From Anthostomella pinea (taxonomy: Eukaryota; Ascomycota; Sordariomycetes; Xylariales; Xylariaceae), in the NCBI GenBank assembly GCA_963556695.1, contig CAUWAG010000018.1, positions 2,790,001 through 2,854,000 of the forward strand: 64,000 bases of DNA, written 5' to 3'. Below, piece by piece: positions 22,433-32,534 of the stretch (position 1 is the first letter of the stretch; each line of letters opens with the position of its first letter). The notes under the pieces were generated by a model that saw nothing but the letters and a program-made list of their open reading frames with translations, was not told where the DNA came from and did not search any database. The position numbers and the translations under genes were made by a program.

Positions 22433-24668
22433 GTGGTCAGTTGAAAAAGGTGCCGTCGTAAGCATATTTGTTCATTGCGCTTGAAGGAACGGGATAGACG
22501 GTGTTGGAAGTACCTATTGTATATTTAAGTAGGTCTATGGTCAATGTGGTCATTTGGGCCCATGGGCAGGCTTCTTTGTATTTTAGGATTATTGTACTTC
22601 TCGTGCAGTACATAGGCGCAATTGGCAAAAACTTGATACCCAAAACGTCTTCTTACCTGCTGAGTAATGCTGTCTAACTTGCCACTTTCTGTGCGGATCT
22701 GATGTACGGATACACTGGCAGACTGGCTGGCTTCATTGGACAGCGAGATCAACCGACCCTTTGGGTGTCATGTCCTCGGCGACAGTCTCCCGGGGAACAT
22801 TTTGGGGGACAGTGGCGCAATCCAGTTGGTTGTTCATTGCCGCGGCTGCGGCTCAGCGTCGATGATGAAGCCTTGACCGGTCCGCCTCGCCGTCGAGAGA
22901 ACGACGGTGAGGACGGGGATACATGTAGGGAATGACAAGGGACGAACCAGCGCGGTCCTGGGCCCGGTAACGCGCCTATTGCGCGGAGCTGGGTGGCCTC
23001 CATCTGGTGGCCTCCAGGTCCTCATGCCGTCATATCAAGGTAGAAGCAGGCAGCAGTTATGAGAGCGGTCGATTTGATTGAGTCTTTGAACCCTCTCGCG
23101 GCTTGATGATGTCGGTTTCGAGGCTGGTAAGGGTAGGAAGGGTTGGATGACTGAGCCGCAGCCACGCGGGTTGCGGTCGTCCCGTGATGGCTGGGTGACC
23201 TGGGTCAAAAGGTACATTTCATGACGTAGGCAGGTATGGAACGATCCATAGGTAGTTCTCCCGGAGGTCGTTAAGGTCTGTGATGAGTGGGCAGGCAGTC
23301 TTTGTTCATTCACGTCCGGCATCTTGCCGGAGGAGAGAGGGTGGGATATACCGGCTGTCGTTCTGCTTGTGAACTGGTTGCTTTGGCCCCTAACCCTCCA
23401 ATGTTTCCCACGTGGGGATGTTTACGCGTATGTATGCATGCTTGCGGCAATGTTACTACTTGTTTGTTATATGCCGCTATAGCCAGTCCTACAGCCTGTC
23501 CCACGCCCGAGAAGACATTGGGGACACCGCTGTTGATAATCGCTACGTTATGAGTCCGACTTACACGGCCTCTTATTCTAATCGGCTCCGACTGTCTTCA
23601 GAGGGCATGCGGCATGCCGTCGCTTGTGCTTCTTGCACTGCGCTAGTGTAGCTACTATTCATGTCAGAAGATCGTCTGCTCTACACGGTGCCTAAACTAG
23701 AGTAGGTTCGCTGTACGCTCTTCTTCGTATGCGTGAGCTGCCCGTGAGCCACCTCCGTCGTGAGGCTGGCTCGATGCTGTAGCGGCGAACGTGTGCCTGC
23801 CCCTTGAAACTTCCAAGCCCCCTTGCAGCTAATCAATCTGAGCTTTCTGGTAAAGCCCTTGCTGTTGGGGGGCGATCGTGTGAGATAGGGGTACGTTCAA
23901 GCCGGAGTTGAACAGGTCGAATCTTCAAGCTTACCGTGAAAACGGCGTTTCTCAACGCCCCCGGAAATGATCAAAAGAATCGTAGCAGAAGTACGCTCAG
24001 CGATTCCGCCATCCAACGATGTCGAGGGAAGGGCTGCCGCAGCTCGCGGTCGGCCAATTCCTCCCGACTTTTGTACCCGCTGAATAGTTTCTGCGCGTGT
24101 GCCTGCCAGTATCATGCAGACTAACCTATGGCGTCAAGCGGTATCTAGCGACCACAGACAGCTCATCTTCATCCAGTACGTCATGCATTGCGGCACCCAA
24201 ACTGCAGTGAGTATCCGTCACATTCTCCTCGGAGTGCTGGCTCGAACGCCTGAGCGGGTGGCAGCAAGGTAGGTGATGAACAGTGCCTTCACTGCATCCT
24301 CCATCTGGTCTCGTGGAGATGTTCGGAAGCCCATACCGCACATGGAGGCCAATCAGGCTCTAGCCGGGACGCTTTGGTATCTTCAACTTTGGGTAGGCTG
24401 GACGGAATAGGGGCTGGGATGAAGGGAAAGGGGGGTGGACACGTAGCAAAGGTTATCTCGACTTATGTCACTAGAACCGAATCATGTCCTTGGCTGATGT
24501 GTGATGGGACGTTTGGGATTCTATATCTCGTATTGAATTGAGAGTTTTCTTCCACGTAACATAGCATGAAATGGCGAGCGTGTCCTCAAATCGTATCCTA
24601 CTCTGCGTGCCCTTCGTACTCATTATTCGCTGCTCGACTCTCCCCTCTAGTGAGCCATGTCTCAATGA
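22433..24668. other. Gene-free stretch
   Basis: About 2.2 kb with only short overlapping open frames on both strands. Nothing matches a family I know. The first part is the GH72 3' untranslated region. Confidence 0.55.
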
Positions 24669-24764
24669 CAGCTGTTGGGGACTCGGGCCTCAATTGGGGT
24701 TCAGCTGTTGATTTCTCAGCTGTTGGGGATTCAGGCCTGGGTTGAGAGTCAGCTATCGATGACT
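24669..24764. repeat. 48-bp tandem repeat, two copies
   Basis: Copies at 24669-24716 and 24717-24764, each starting CAGCTGTTGGGGA. 48 bp equals 16 codons. On the minus strand one frame stays open across both copies and reads a Pro/Glu/Ser/Thr-rich motif (QPRPESPTAEKSTAE and a diverged copy). This could be a relic of a disordered coding region. Confidence 0.7.
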
Positions 24765-24844
24765 CGGAATCTGACCAGGTTGAGGCTTGAGATTCGGCTT
24801 GTAGCGACGGAGGCCCTGGTCACGGAAAAAATATTATTAATTAT

Positions 24845-25060
24845 TGTGACGGCCTGCACAGACCTTCCCACATGACAAGCGGATACTTCCCAATAGGGGA
24901 AGGATCTGACCAAAGGATCCCCTTAAAGGGGCAACCTCCCACTGTACCTATCTCTTTCTCTCTCTCTTCCTTTCCTCTCTAGTCTTGATATTCTCGTCAA
25001 TAGAGTAATAGCTGCTTGCTGCCGGCCATGTCCCAGCTCCTCAGTACGCTCGCCGTGACA
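24845..25060. mobile_element. Solo LTR (216 bp) with 5-bp target duplication
   Basis: Begins TGTGACGGC and ends GCCGTGACA, a near-perfect short inverted repeat with TG...CA ends as in Ty3/gypsy or Ty1/copia LTRs. It is flanked on both sides by ATTAT (24840-24844 and 25061-25065), a perfect 5-bp target duplication. It contains a CT-rich tract near 24945-24980. No internal retrotransposon sequence follows, so it is a solo LTR left by recombination between two LTRs. It inserted into AT-rich DNA. Confidence 0.85.
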
Positions 25061-25320
25061 ATTATAATATTTAGTATTATAAGCTTACGACGTAATATTC
25101 TACTATTAATGCGAAATTTTTAAGCTGTATAATATTTTATACGATACTAAGCTTATTAATAAATAAATTAATGTTGAATTAATTATAAAATATATAATTT
25201 CTCTTATAAGAATTTTGATTTTTAAAAGGATAATTTTTTAAAAGAATCGTAATTAAAACGATTAACTAAATTACAATATATAACGTGTAATGAAGTTGTT
25301 CACAGCGCCATTTATATTTA
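25061..25320. other. AT-rich island, probably RIP-mutated
   Basis: About 260 bp dominated by A and T with many TA dinucleotides and few CG or CA, in sharp contrast to the surrounding roughly balanced base content. This is the pattern left by repeat-induced point mutation on an old repeat. I see no residual protein similarity. The AT-rich flank also extends a few bases left of the solo LTR (about 24825-24844), so the LTR entered an existing AT-rich island. Confidence 0.75.
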
Positions 25321-25382
25321 TATTTGGTCCTCGAAGGCAGGTCTGGAGCCAACAACCACGGCGAGGCCTTCGCAACAATGTA

Positions 25383-25694
25383 TTAGCTGATCGAAGCTAG
25401 CAGAATAGCCTCAATCGTGTACTTACTTTCAGTCAAGTGTGATTGCAGCTGCTGCAGTAGCTTCGACAAGTTGGCTTGCATTACGGTCGAGTCCCTCAAC
25501 CTATAGTCTATGGAACCCGGGCCTTGCTGGAGCGCGCCCAGGTTTCCGCACCATACGCTGAATTTCCCTCTCTGGTCTTGAACCTCTGATAGCGGCATCA
25601 GGTCTAGGGTACCTTGGCTCGATTCCCGGAACTTAGAGCATAAATGTTCAAATGCTCTAAAACATCGCGAAGCAGAGGTAAATATAAGCGGCAT
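25383..25694 (-). pseudogene. Truncated N-terminal fragment of a fungal multidomain protein
   Basis: An open frame of 103 codons on the minus strand. The segment KFSVWCGNLGALQQGPGSI plus DYRLRDSTVM and the following LLQQLQSHL resembles the N-terminal region shared by many fungal ankyrin or C2H2-finger (acuF-like) proteins, usually followed by hundreds more residues. Here it stops after about 100 residues, close to the AT-rich island. I read it as the surviving 5' end of a gene cut by repeat insertion and decay. Just upstream on the same strand (25700-25876) is another open stretch (ADSLTLRKIRMVQETAMSKA) preceded by a possible splice acceptor. Its relation is unclear. Confidence 0.5.
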
Positions 25695-26093
25695 AGCGTT
25701 GAATCAGCTCGTCGATCGAAAGTGGTTGAGTTCGGTAACGCGCAGGAAGCTCCGGCGACGATGTGAGAAACGCCTTGGACATAGCAGTCTCTTGAACCAT
25801 CCGGATCTTCCGGAGCGTCAGCGAGTCTGCCTTCTGAGCAATGTAGGACGCGGGGGACTGTAAGTCCTATTGGCTATACCCCACAAAGTTGCGGCTTATT
25901 TGCCACTCGACCACAGCCGAGGCCGGGTTTTACGAACAAGCCAGTCCCACTGGGAAGTCGCCGCCTCACAAAACATATTCGTCTTCATGTATAGGAATAA
26001 ACCGACGACCACGCGTCTTGCCTAAACGCACCATGTGCTTACCAGGCGACACAGGCAAACAGATCGGTCGCGGCGTATGTTAGGTGAATAAGC

Positions 26094-27975
26094 ATGTCAG
26101 GGTTGGAAGTAGCCGGCCTGGTTCTCGGGGCCTTGCCCTTGGTCATCACCGCCCTGGAACACTACGAGTCGAGTATCGACCATGCCAAAGCCTTCTACAA
26201 GTACGAATATGAATTGGAGAGGACCATGAGCGAGCTATGGATGGAACACCTGAACTACGACATGACCTTGAAGACGCTTCTGATGGGCATTACGAGTCCG
26301 CTTGAACTCGAAGAGATGATGAACCAGCCCGACAGCCCCCTGTGGAAAAGCAACGAATTGGCTGCTGAACTGCAAGACAAGCTTGGTGTGGCGTACAATG
26401 CGTACCTTCATATCATTAAACAGATGGAAAAGCAAGTTAAGGACTTGTTCAATGCTTTGAGCATTGATCGACAACCTGTGAGTCTCGTCTAAAATCACCG
26501 AGGAAATTTGATGCTGATACTCCGTCAGTTGAATGCGGACGATCTCGAATCCCTCATTAAAGCTGTCGGTCAACCGGCCGTGAACCGAAACAGCATCTCC
26601 AAGTTCGAGTTCCGGCGGCGCGTCAAGTTCACCTGGAACAAAAAGAAAATCACGAGGCTACTTGGGGAGGTTGAAGACTGCAATAAGCGACTGGAGTTGT
26701 TCATTGAGAAGGCCGAGAAAATGAACCAGTCCACAGCTACTACAGGCAAAAGCGGACCTAAATCAACTTTGGCTATCCCTTTACAGATGATCCACGATTA
26801 CGCAGGACGACTACATGACGTTTTCTCCAGAGCCTTGAATGGCTGCACGCAGCATTCACATCATGCCAGTCTACTGCTAGAACATCGCATGATCCGCGCT
26901 CAGAAGAAAAAGGGGTTGAAACACGTCGCAAAGGACGAGGATCAAACCTTTCTAGTATCTTTCCAAAGTCCCTCTAACCCAAAAGCCTGGCATAACGCGG
27001 AAATCCAGATATCCAAGGGCGACAACTCTCAAGCTAACCTACTAGGGTAAGTCAAGTTTAGCTGGTAGTGCAACCATGTTGATGATTTAGCTGACATTAT
27101 TCAGACCGAGAGCTACACAACCCAAGGTCAAATTCGCAATGCCACCCTCAGTGGGAGGCAATGTCGTCGCCACCCTTAGCACTCCGCCAGTGCCACTGCC
27201 ACTGGCCCAAGCTCATATCATCAGTGATCTCTGCTCCACTTTGCAGAGCCGAGAGAAGCAGCTTACGTGCTCCGGGTTCTGGCTTGACATCCAAGGCATT
27301 CTTCGGGGGACCTACCAAGCCCCGGATCGCCCGTCCCGTCCTACGGGTGCTATCATCACACTCGAGGATCTGCTCGTGGCTTCCAAATCGGCAGAGTGGA
27401 AACCGCTGACGCAAGAAGACCGACACGTGCTCGCAATCACGCTATCTTCGTCCTTCCTGCAACTACATAAGACACCCTGGCTCGGAAATAAATGGGACAA
27501 GAAAGCCATATTCTTCTCAAGGACGGCAAACGACCAGCACCGCATCGACGTGCGCCACCCGTTCATCACCAAGACCTATGCCGCTCCTACTCATTTGACC
27601 ACTTCGGCCACGATACCACTTAGTACGGCAACCCCAGCTGCACCCCGCGACAACACCAACCTCCTCACCTTAGCCCAGATACTGCTGGAGGTCCATTTAA
27701 AAGACCGTTTAGAGAACAAGCGGCGAGATGATGACCTGGGTCCCGATGACGTCCCCAACGCAGCAGGCGACTTGCAGACGCTGCAACGGTGGATTATGGA
27801 GCAGCAGGAGAACCTGTCGTTCGAGCTCAAGGATGCCGTGCTGTACTGCATGAAATGCTCTATAGACCCCACGACCGACCTGGGGGATCTCGGCGTCAGA
27901 CAGGGTGTTGTGGATAGCGTGGTCGCACCGTTGCTGGAAGAGCTTTATACGTTCCGGGAGGGTCATGACAGATAG
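26094..27975 (+). CDS. DUF7580-type fungal protein (helical N-terminus, kinase-like C-terminus)
   Basis: Exons are 26094-26477, 26529-27046 and 27105-27975, giving 590 aa. Both introns have standard borders and keep frame (phases 0 and 2). The N-terminus MSGLEVAGLVLGALPLVITALE is typical of fungal proteins with a HeLo-like or related helical domain, many linked to heterokaryon incompatibility. The following helices, with a coiled-coil-like basic stretch KKKITRLLGEVEDCNKRLE, match DUF7580. The C-terminal third (LTQEDRHVLAITLSSSFLQLHKTPWLGNKW, then LAQILLEVHL) resembles the C-lobe of a degenerate protein kinase without clear catalytic motifs. Function is not established; a role in self/non-self recognition is inference from the family. 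Frame and splice sites are intact although the neighbourhood is full of repeats. Confidence 0.82.
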
Positions 27976-28306
27976 GCCTGATGGGGTTGGGGGGTTCGTC
28001 ACGATTTGGTTTCATGGTTAGTCTCCTTAAATGCAAGGGAAGAGCCAAACCCAATACCCAAATACCCAGATGCCCTTGGTTTATTTAAGAAACATTTGGA
28101 GAGATCGGAGGCGGATGCAAGTAAGTTTGCAAGGGTATATCATGTCTATTCCAACTCATACGTGATGTATCCAAGGTTCTAAGTCATATGTGGTGTATCT
28201 GAGGACCGTGCTTCTCTGACATCCCTCAAGTATGGTTTGCAGAAACGTGCACTTGCCAGTACTTCCGCCAGTCCCACCACAGGCCTCCCTGCTTCTCTGA
28301 CATCCC
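27976..28306. other. Convergent intergenic region with duplications
   Basis: Lies between the DUF7580 gene (plus) and the PAF-acetylhydrolase gene (minus). It contains an imperfect short repeat around 28155-28203 (TCATACGTGATGTATC and TCATATGTGGTGTATC) and the outer copy of the 81-bp tandem duplication. Confidence 0.7.
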
Positions 28307-28371
28307 TCAAGTATGGTTTGCAGAAACGTGCACTTGCCAGTACTTCCGCCAGTCCCACCACAGGCCTCCCT
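28210..28371. repeat. Perfect 81-bp tandem duplication across a stop codon
   Basis: Copies at 28210-28290 and 28291-28371 are identical by eye. On the minus strand each copy encodes the last ~20 residues of the PAF-acetylhydrolase, its TGA stop and the start of the 3' untranslated region. The unit is a multiple of three, so after the stop the copied C-terminal codons continue in the same frame. Confidence 0.95.
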
Positions 28372-29878
28372 GCTTCTCATTATCGTCCTGTCCCGGATTC
28401 CACATGCCAAAGCCCTTGCCCTGATCATACTCCAGAAACTCGGCCTTCTCTGCGAGCAGGTTGCGCTTCTCGCCCCCCTCCAGGAACCGCAGGAAGTCTT
28501 CAGACACGTGGACGTATTGTCTCAAACCCTCGTAGACATCGATCTTGGCGCCGGTCGTCCAGCTGAGCAGCAGCGGCTCAAGAAGCGGCGCATCGGTCAC
28601 CGAGGGATGCGACGTTCCGAGCGAGGTTATGAACCACGACGGATTGCCACGCTCGTTGTTGTCTTCGACGAGCCCGCGGACGACGTCGAAGTGGGCCCGG
28701 CCGTAGAAAATACTGCGCTTGCTGCTCCACGAGTTGCTGTGGACAACCAAGACTGGCACATTGACATCCTCGTTTAGTCGGCCGCTCTGCTTCCCCGGGT
28801 CCAAAATAATAGCTCCTCTGAAGGGACGCTCCTCATTAGGACCACCTTTCAGGGCCTGAAGTGCACCAGTGGCACCATAGCTGTGCCCCGCCACGATCAT
28901 CTCGTCCGTATTGAATCGGCCCGCCCAAGCAGCCAACTCGGCACCCTCGTTGCGCGAGTTCTGCTCGAATACGTCATCGCCTTTTCCAGAGTTGATCAAC
29001 TTCAGCACGCGGACTGTCTCCTCGATCTCGGCCTCGCGGAAGTCGAGTTGCGCCTTCTTGAAGTCATCCACCTCCAGTTCCTTGCCGTTGGCAGATTCGA
29101 CTTCGGACATCCGGAAAGTCAACTTCGTCTGGTCCAGCTCGCCGACTCTCTGGATGACCGAGCCGGGGCAGGACCCGTCGCGGTGTTCAAGCAGGGCGAC
29201 CACATAGCCTCGCGACGCCAGCTCTCCCGCGTAATGCGTGTAGTCGGTCCGGCTGGAAGCCATGCCGTGCGAGAAGACGACGACTGGGTAGCCGTGCTTC
29301 TCGGCCGCCATCACCTTCTCTGTGTGCTGCTTCGGGTGCGACATCTCGGAGACCGGCACGACCGGATGAGCTGGCTCGGCCAGGGGTGCGTCGACCTTGG
29401 CGGGAATCCGAATGCCCCCCACAAGGCCGCGGATGGCGCCCGAGAAGATGGCATTGGTGACGAAGTTGCTGATGTGCGCAAACTTGGCGTAGCCCTCGGC
29501 GGTCACCGAGACGGGCTTCGGTATCCAGTGGTGCTGTGGCTTATGGCGGACGGCCTTCCCTGCAGGATAGTATAATGTGAAGAGGACCGTCTGCAGTTCG
29601 AACGCGTTCTCCTTTGTGTCCTTGAACCGCGCCGTGTCGACGACTCGCGGCGATGAGACTGGCGTCTCGATGTCGATGGCGCCCACGGCGTAGGTCCCGC
29701 TGTACTTGGGCAGGGGATTGGCAAAGAGTGGTAATGAGAAGACGAAGCAGTACAGCACGTATATTGTGGCGAACGAGCAGGCGGCGTATCGCCATGTCAG
29801 CCGCGGCCGGAAGACTGGCGGGATCCTCCGGCGCATGGAGCTCCCAACTGCGTGGGGAGCTTCGGGAAACGGACGCAT
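28307..29878 (-). CDS. PAF-acetylhydrolase-family lipase/esterase
   Basis: Serine esterase of the platelet-activating-factor acetylhydrolase (plasma/type II) family, expected to remove short acyl chains from sn-2 of oxidised or PAF-like phospholipids. Single exon, 523 aa. A likely membrane anchor or signal-anchor lies at about residues 31-53 (TWRYAACSFATIYVLYCF). The fold is alpha/beta-hydrolase: oxyanion region VVVFSHGMASSRTDY (about 199-213), nucleophile elbow GHSYG (Ser about 333), acid candidate in IILDPGK, and histidine in SLGTSHPSV. Its length suits fungal members. The last codons and stop are tandemly duplicated in the 3' flank; the reading frame itself is not damaged. The physiological substrate in fungi is uncertain. 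Confidence 0.92.
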   Translation of the reverse strand: MRPFPEAPHAVGSSMRRRIPPVFRPRLTWRYAACSFATIYVLYCFVFSLPLFANPLPKYSGTYAVGAIDIETPVSSPRVVDTARFKDTKENAFELQTVLFTLYYPAGKAVRHKPQHHWIPKPVSVTAEGYAKFAHISNFVTNAIFSGAIRGLVGGIRIPAKVDAPLAEPAHPVVPVSEMSHPKQHTEKVMAAEKHGYPVVVFSHGMASSRTDYTHYAGELASRGYVVALLEHRDGSCPGSVIQRVGELDQTKLTFRMSEVESANGKELEVDDFKKAQLDFREAEIEETVRVLKLINSGKGDDVFEQNSRNEGAELAAWAGRFNTDEMIVAGHSYGATGALQALKGGPNEERPFRGAIILDPGKQSGRLNEDVNVPVLVVHSNSWSSKRSIFYGRAHFDVVRGLVEDNNERGNPSWFITSLGTSHPSVTDAPLLEPLLLSWTTGAKIDVYEGLRQYVHVSEDFLRFLEGGEKRNLLAEKAEFLEYDQGKGFGMWNPGQDDNEKQGGLWWDWRKYWQVHVSANHT

Positions 29879-30690
29879 CGTGGAGTTGCAAATATCGGCA
29901 GATGCCTATAGAAAGTTTAACTTGTGTTGAGCAAGTTGATGGATGGTTGCGGCTTCCAGTTTATGTCTTAAAGACAAGGAAGTTGCAACGGGGTGGTTGT
30001 TCAGCTGGCGATGATGTAATCGGTCTTGATCGGGTCTTGGTGGTGGCAATCACAGCCTTGGCAGCTGCCAAACACTTGGCAATTTTAACGAACAGGTCTC
30101 GAGCTGACTAAGGTTGACCAAGCAGACAAGACACCAGCGACAGAGATGCAGCATACCTGGTGCCTGGATGGCATACTACTTGTCTTTACTTGAACTCTGT
30201 GCCTTCAAACATATCACGGCGTTTGTCGCAACATTGACTTTGTTGCTGCCTAGTACTCGTCTCGATACAGCTCAGATTCACGACGCCATGGAAGATATAT
30301 GCAATGGTGCTGTGGGTATCCTGAATTTACTTGGATTCTTTCAGGTACTTTTGGCTGTGTGAGTATTGCGCAATTGGTGCCAAATTCATGAATAGACCAC
30401 AGTCTCCTCAGAGGTTTGAGACCTCAGAGCAGATAGGATTTGCCAACTCGAACAGCGTTCATCACTGTCAAAATATGTGCTCAGGCTAGATACGCCACTG
30501 AGCAGTATTTTGGTCGTCTTGTGGGATCGCATGAACCTAATTAGATGGCTGTCTGAGGTCTATTTGACGGTTATTTAAGTAGGAAGATACCCCCTCCAGC
30601 TATCCTTCTTCTTCCTCCAACACGGCCCATTCTGAAATCTGATAATCACGAGCTCTGCACAGAGCCACGACCAAGAATCAAGAAGCCAAG
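29879..30690. other. Divergent intergenic region
   Basis: Between the 5' ends of the PAF-acetylhydrolase (minus) and the 2EXR gene (plus). No gene recognised; the short open frame 30114-30362 has no supporting feature. Confidence 0.5.
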
Positions 30691-31620
30691 ATGTCGGTAC
30701 CGTCACAAACAGTCGGTTTCCCTCAGTTCGGGAAGCCCCCCCAAGAGCTACAGGATACCGTATGGGACTTCGCCGCATGCGACAAAAGCCGCCTACAATG
30801 CTTGGACTTCGGCTACCATCGTCGTCGCTACCATGGCAAGAAGAAGTCCGAACAGCGCCTGACCGAGCAGCGCGCGGTTCGACTGCCTGGACCACCGGCA
30901 TCTGATCTCACCCAGGCCTGCCATGCAGCGCGCTTATAAGTCGCAAAAGGCTTGACTTTCGTCATCCTCAGTCCGTTCATCGAGAAAAAGATAGTCCGAA
31001 CCCCAGCGTTCCGCGACTTTTGCAAGTCTGCCCGCACGGTCGCCATCGACTCACGTATCCTCGAACGCGCATGCGGAGTGAAGTGCTTGCTGCAAAACCG
31101 GGCCTTATTTCCCCGAGTAAAACAGATATATGACATCGAGGACATTTTCGAAACAGGTCCGTTCGGCGGGTTCGACTCTCGGTTCCACGACGCAATTGGG
31201 TGGTCAAATCTGGTGCACCCTGATGTCGTCCTGGACGTCGGCACCCAGCTCATGCCGGATGCGGTTAGGTGCCCGACCTGCACGCTCTGCACGGAGGGAT
31301 ATGACTTGTTAGTCCATGATATCAAGGTACGACGCAAGCACGTGGACCCAAGTTTGGTGGACCCGGGTTCAGACGAGGAACAGTTGGCGAAATCCTGGCA
31401 GGACGCGTACGAGAACCCCTGTGACGGCAACAACCGCCGTGCAATTGCGAAAGCGGGCTTAGCTTTTGCGAAGGAACCGCAGTTGGAACGGCAGTCATCT
31501 GCGGCGACGGCCCGACCCCGACTTGATCCGGTCATACTCTTTAATATTGGATCTAGAGCCGAGGAGGTTGCATCTGAGGCCGAGCGGATAGCCACGCTGT
31601 ACTCTGACGACGACTCGTAA
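30691..31620 (+). pseudogene. 2EXR-domain protein with one internal stop
   Basis: One frame from ATG 30691 to TAA 31620 (about 309 codons) is interrupted only by TAA at 30937-30939. The N-terminus FPQFGKPPQELQDTVWDFA is the start of the fungal 2EXR domain, and DLTQACHAAR fits the second conserved helix (usually VCRESR). The stop falls directly after this helix, and coding continues as VAKGLTFVILSPFIEKK, so the break is inside the domain. A CAA to TAA change (C to T) would explain it. A hidden intron is unlikely because no donor/acceptor pair removes the stop and keeps frame. It may be a recent pseudogene or a sequencing error. 2EXR proteins are numerous in fungi and of unknown function. Confidence 0.72.
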
Positions 31621-32534
31621 GACGACGGCGACGACGATTGGGAAGACTCCCTACCATTGCTGCTAGAAAACTTTCTTTGCGGATCGCAAGGACAGTAAGT
31701 CTCGCGTTGGGAGTGACCACGACTTTTACTTGGAATCGCACGAGGTGCCGAGTACCCATCGGGTATCCTACATGCTTGATAGGCTTACATGCGCTTTCCA
31801 AGCATTTGTCATTATGGTTCCGACTCCTCCGAGTCACGGCGCGTGGTCAGAGATATGGGTTGCCAACAAATATGATGATCTGGAGTAGGTATTCAGTATA
31901 CAGTTGTCTCACCAGATGGGAGTTGGTGGCGACCACAATGTGCGTGATACCATGTAACAAGTAGCAATTGCCAATTAAAACTGCTTGATAGCTCTGCGGT
32001 GTCCATGTATGGTCTGTAGCGATTATCTTGATCATTGTAATGCCGATGTATTGGGTTGATCCTCAGCTCACTGGCTAGAAGGGGCTATTCCGTGGTGCTT
32101 GCGCACTTTTAATTACGAACACCCGTAAAATGTCGAGGACTCACATGATTACCTTGATACACCACTGCGTGGTCAAGTAGGTGAATGCCAGTTCGCTCAC
32201 GTGGGCAGAGGTTTCGCAATCAAGCGGAGTGAAAGGGGTGACGGAAATGGTCACGTGATTGCGCATCCCTTTCGTGTTGCCCCGCCAATTAAGACGGGAA
32301 GCAGCGATACCAGATTGGATGGGTTTGAGATCCCCACGTCATTCCCCATCTGCAGGCAGTTTCGCAAATCGCACTTCCCGTAATTCAAGGCCTCACTTAA
32401 CCCACACAAAGCGCAATCAATCTAGGCACCCGACCCAATTGCGACCAACATACTTTAGGTACTTCTCTATCCTGCCAACGACGACACTACGTGATCCGGC
32501 AACCGCAATCCCGTCTACAGAAACCACCGCCCCA
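31621..32534. other. Intergenic, no gene recognised
   Basis: Contains the 3' region of the 2EXR pseudogene and the promoter of the Pol delta subunit gene. No other coding signal is convincing. Confidence 0.55.

Noticed and set aside
28210..28371. CRISPR-like direct repeats
   Set aside because: Only two contiguous 81-bp copies with no spacers, in a eukaryotic gene end; it is a plain tandem duplication.
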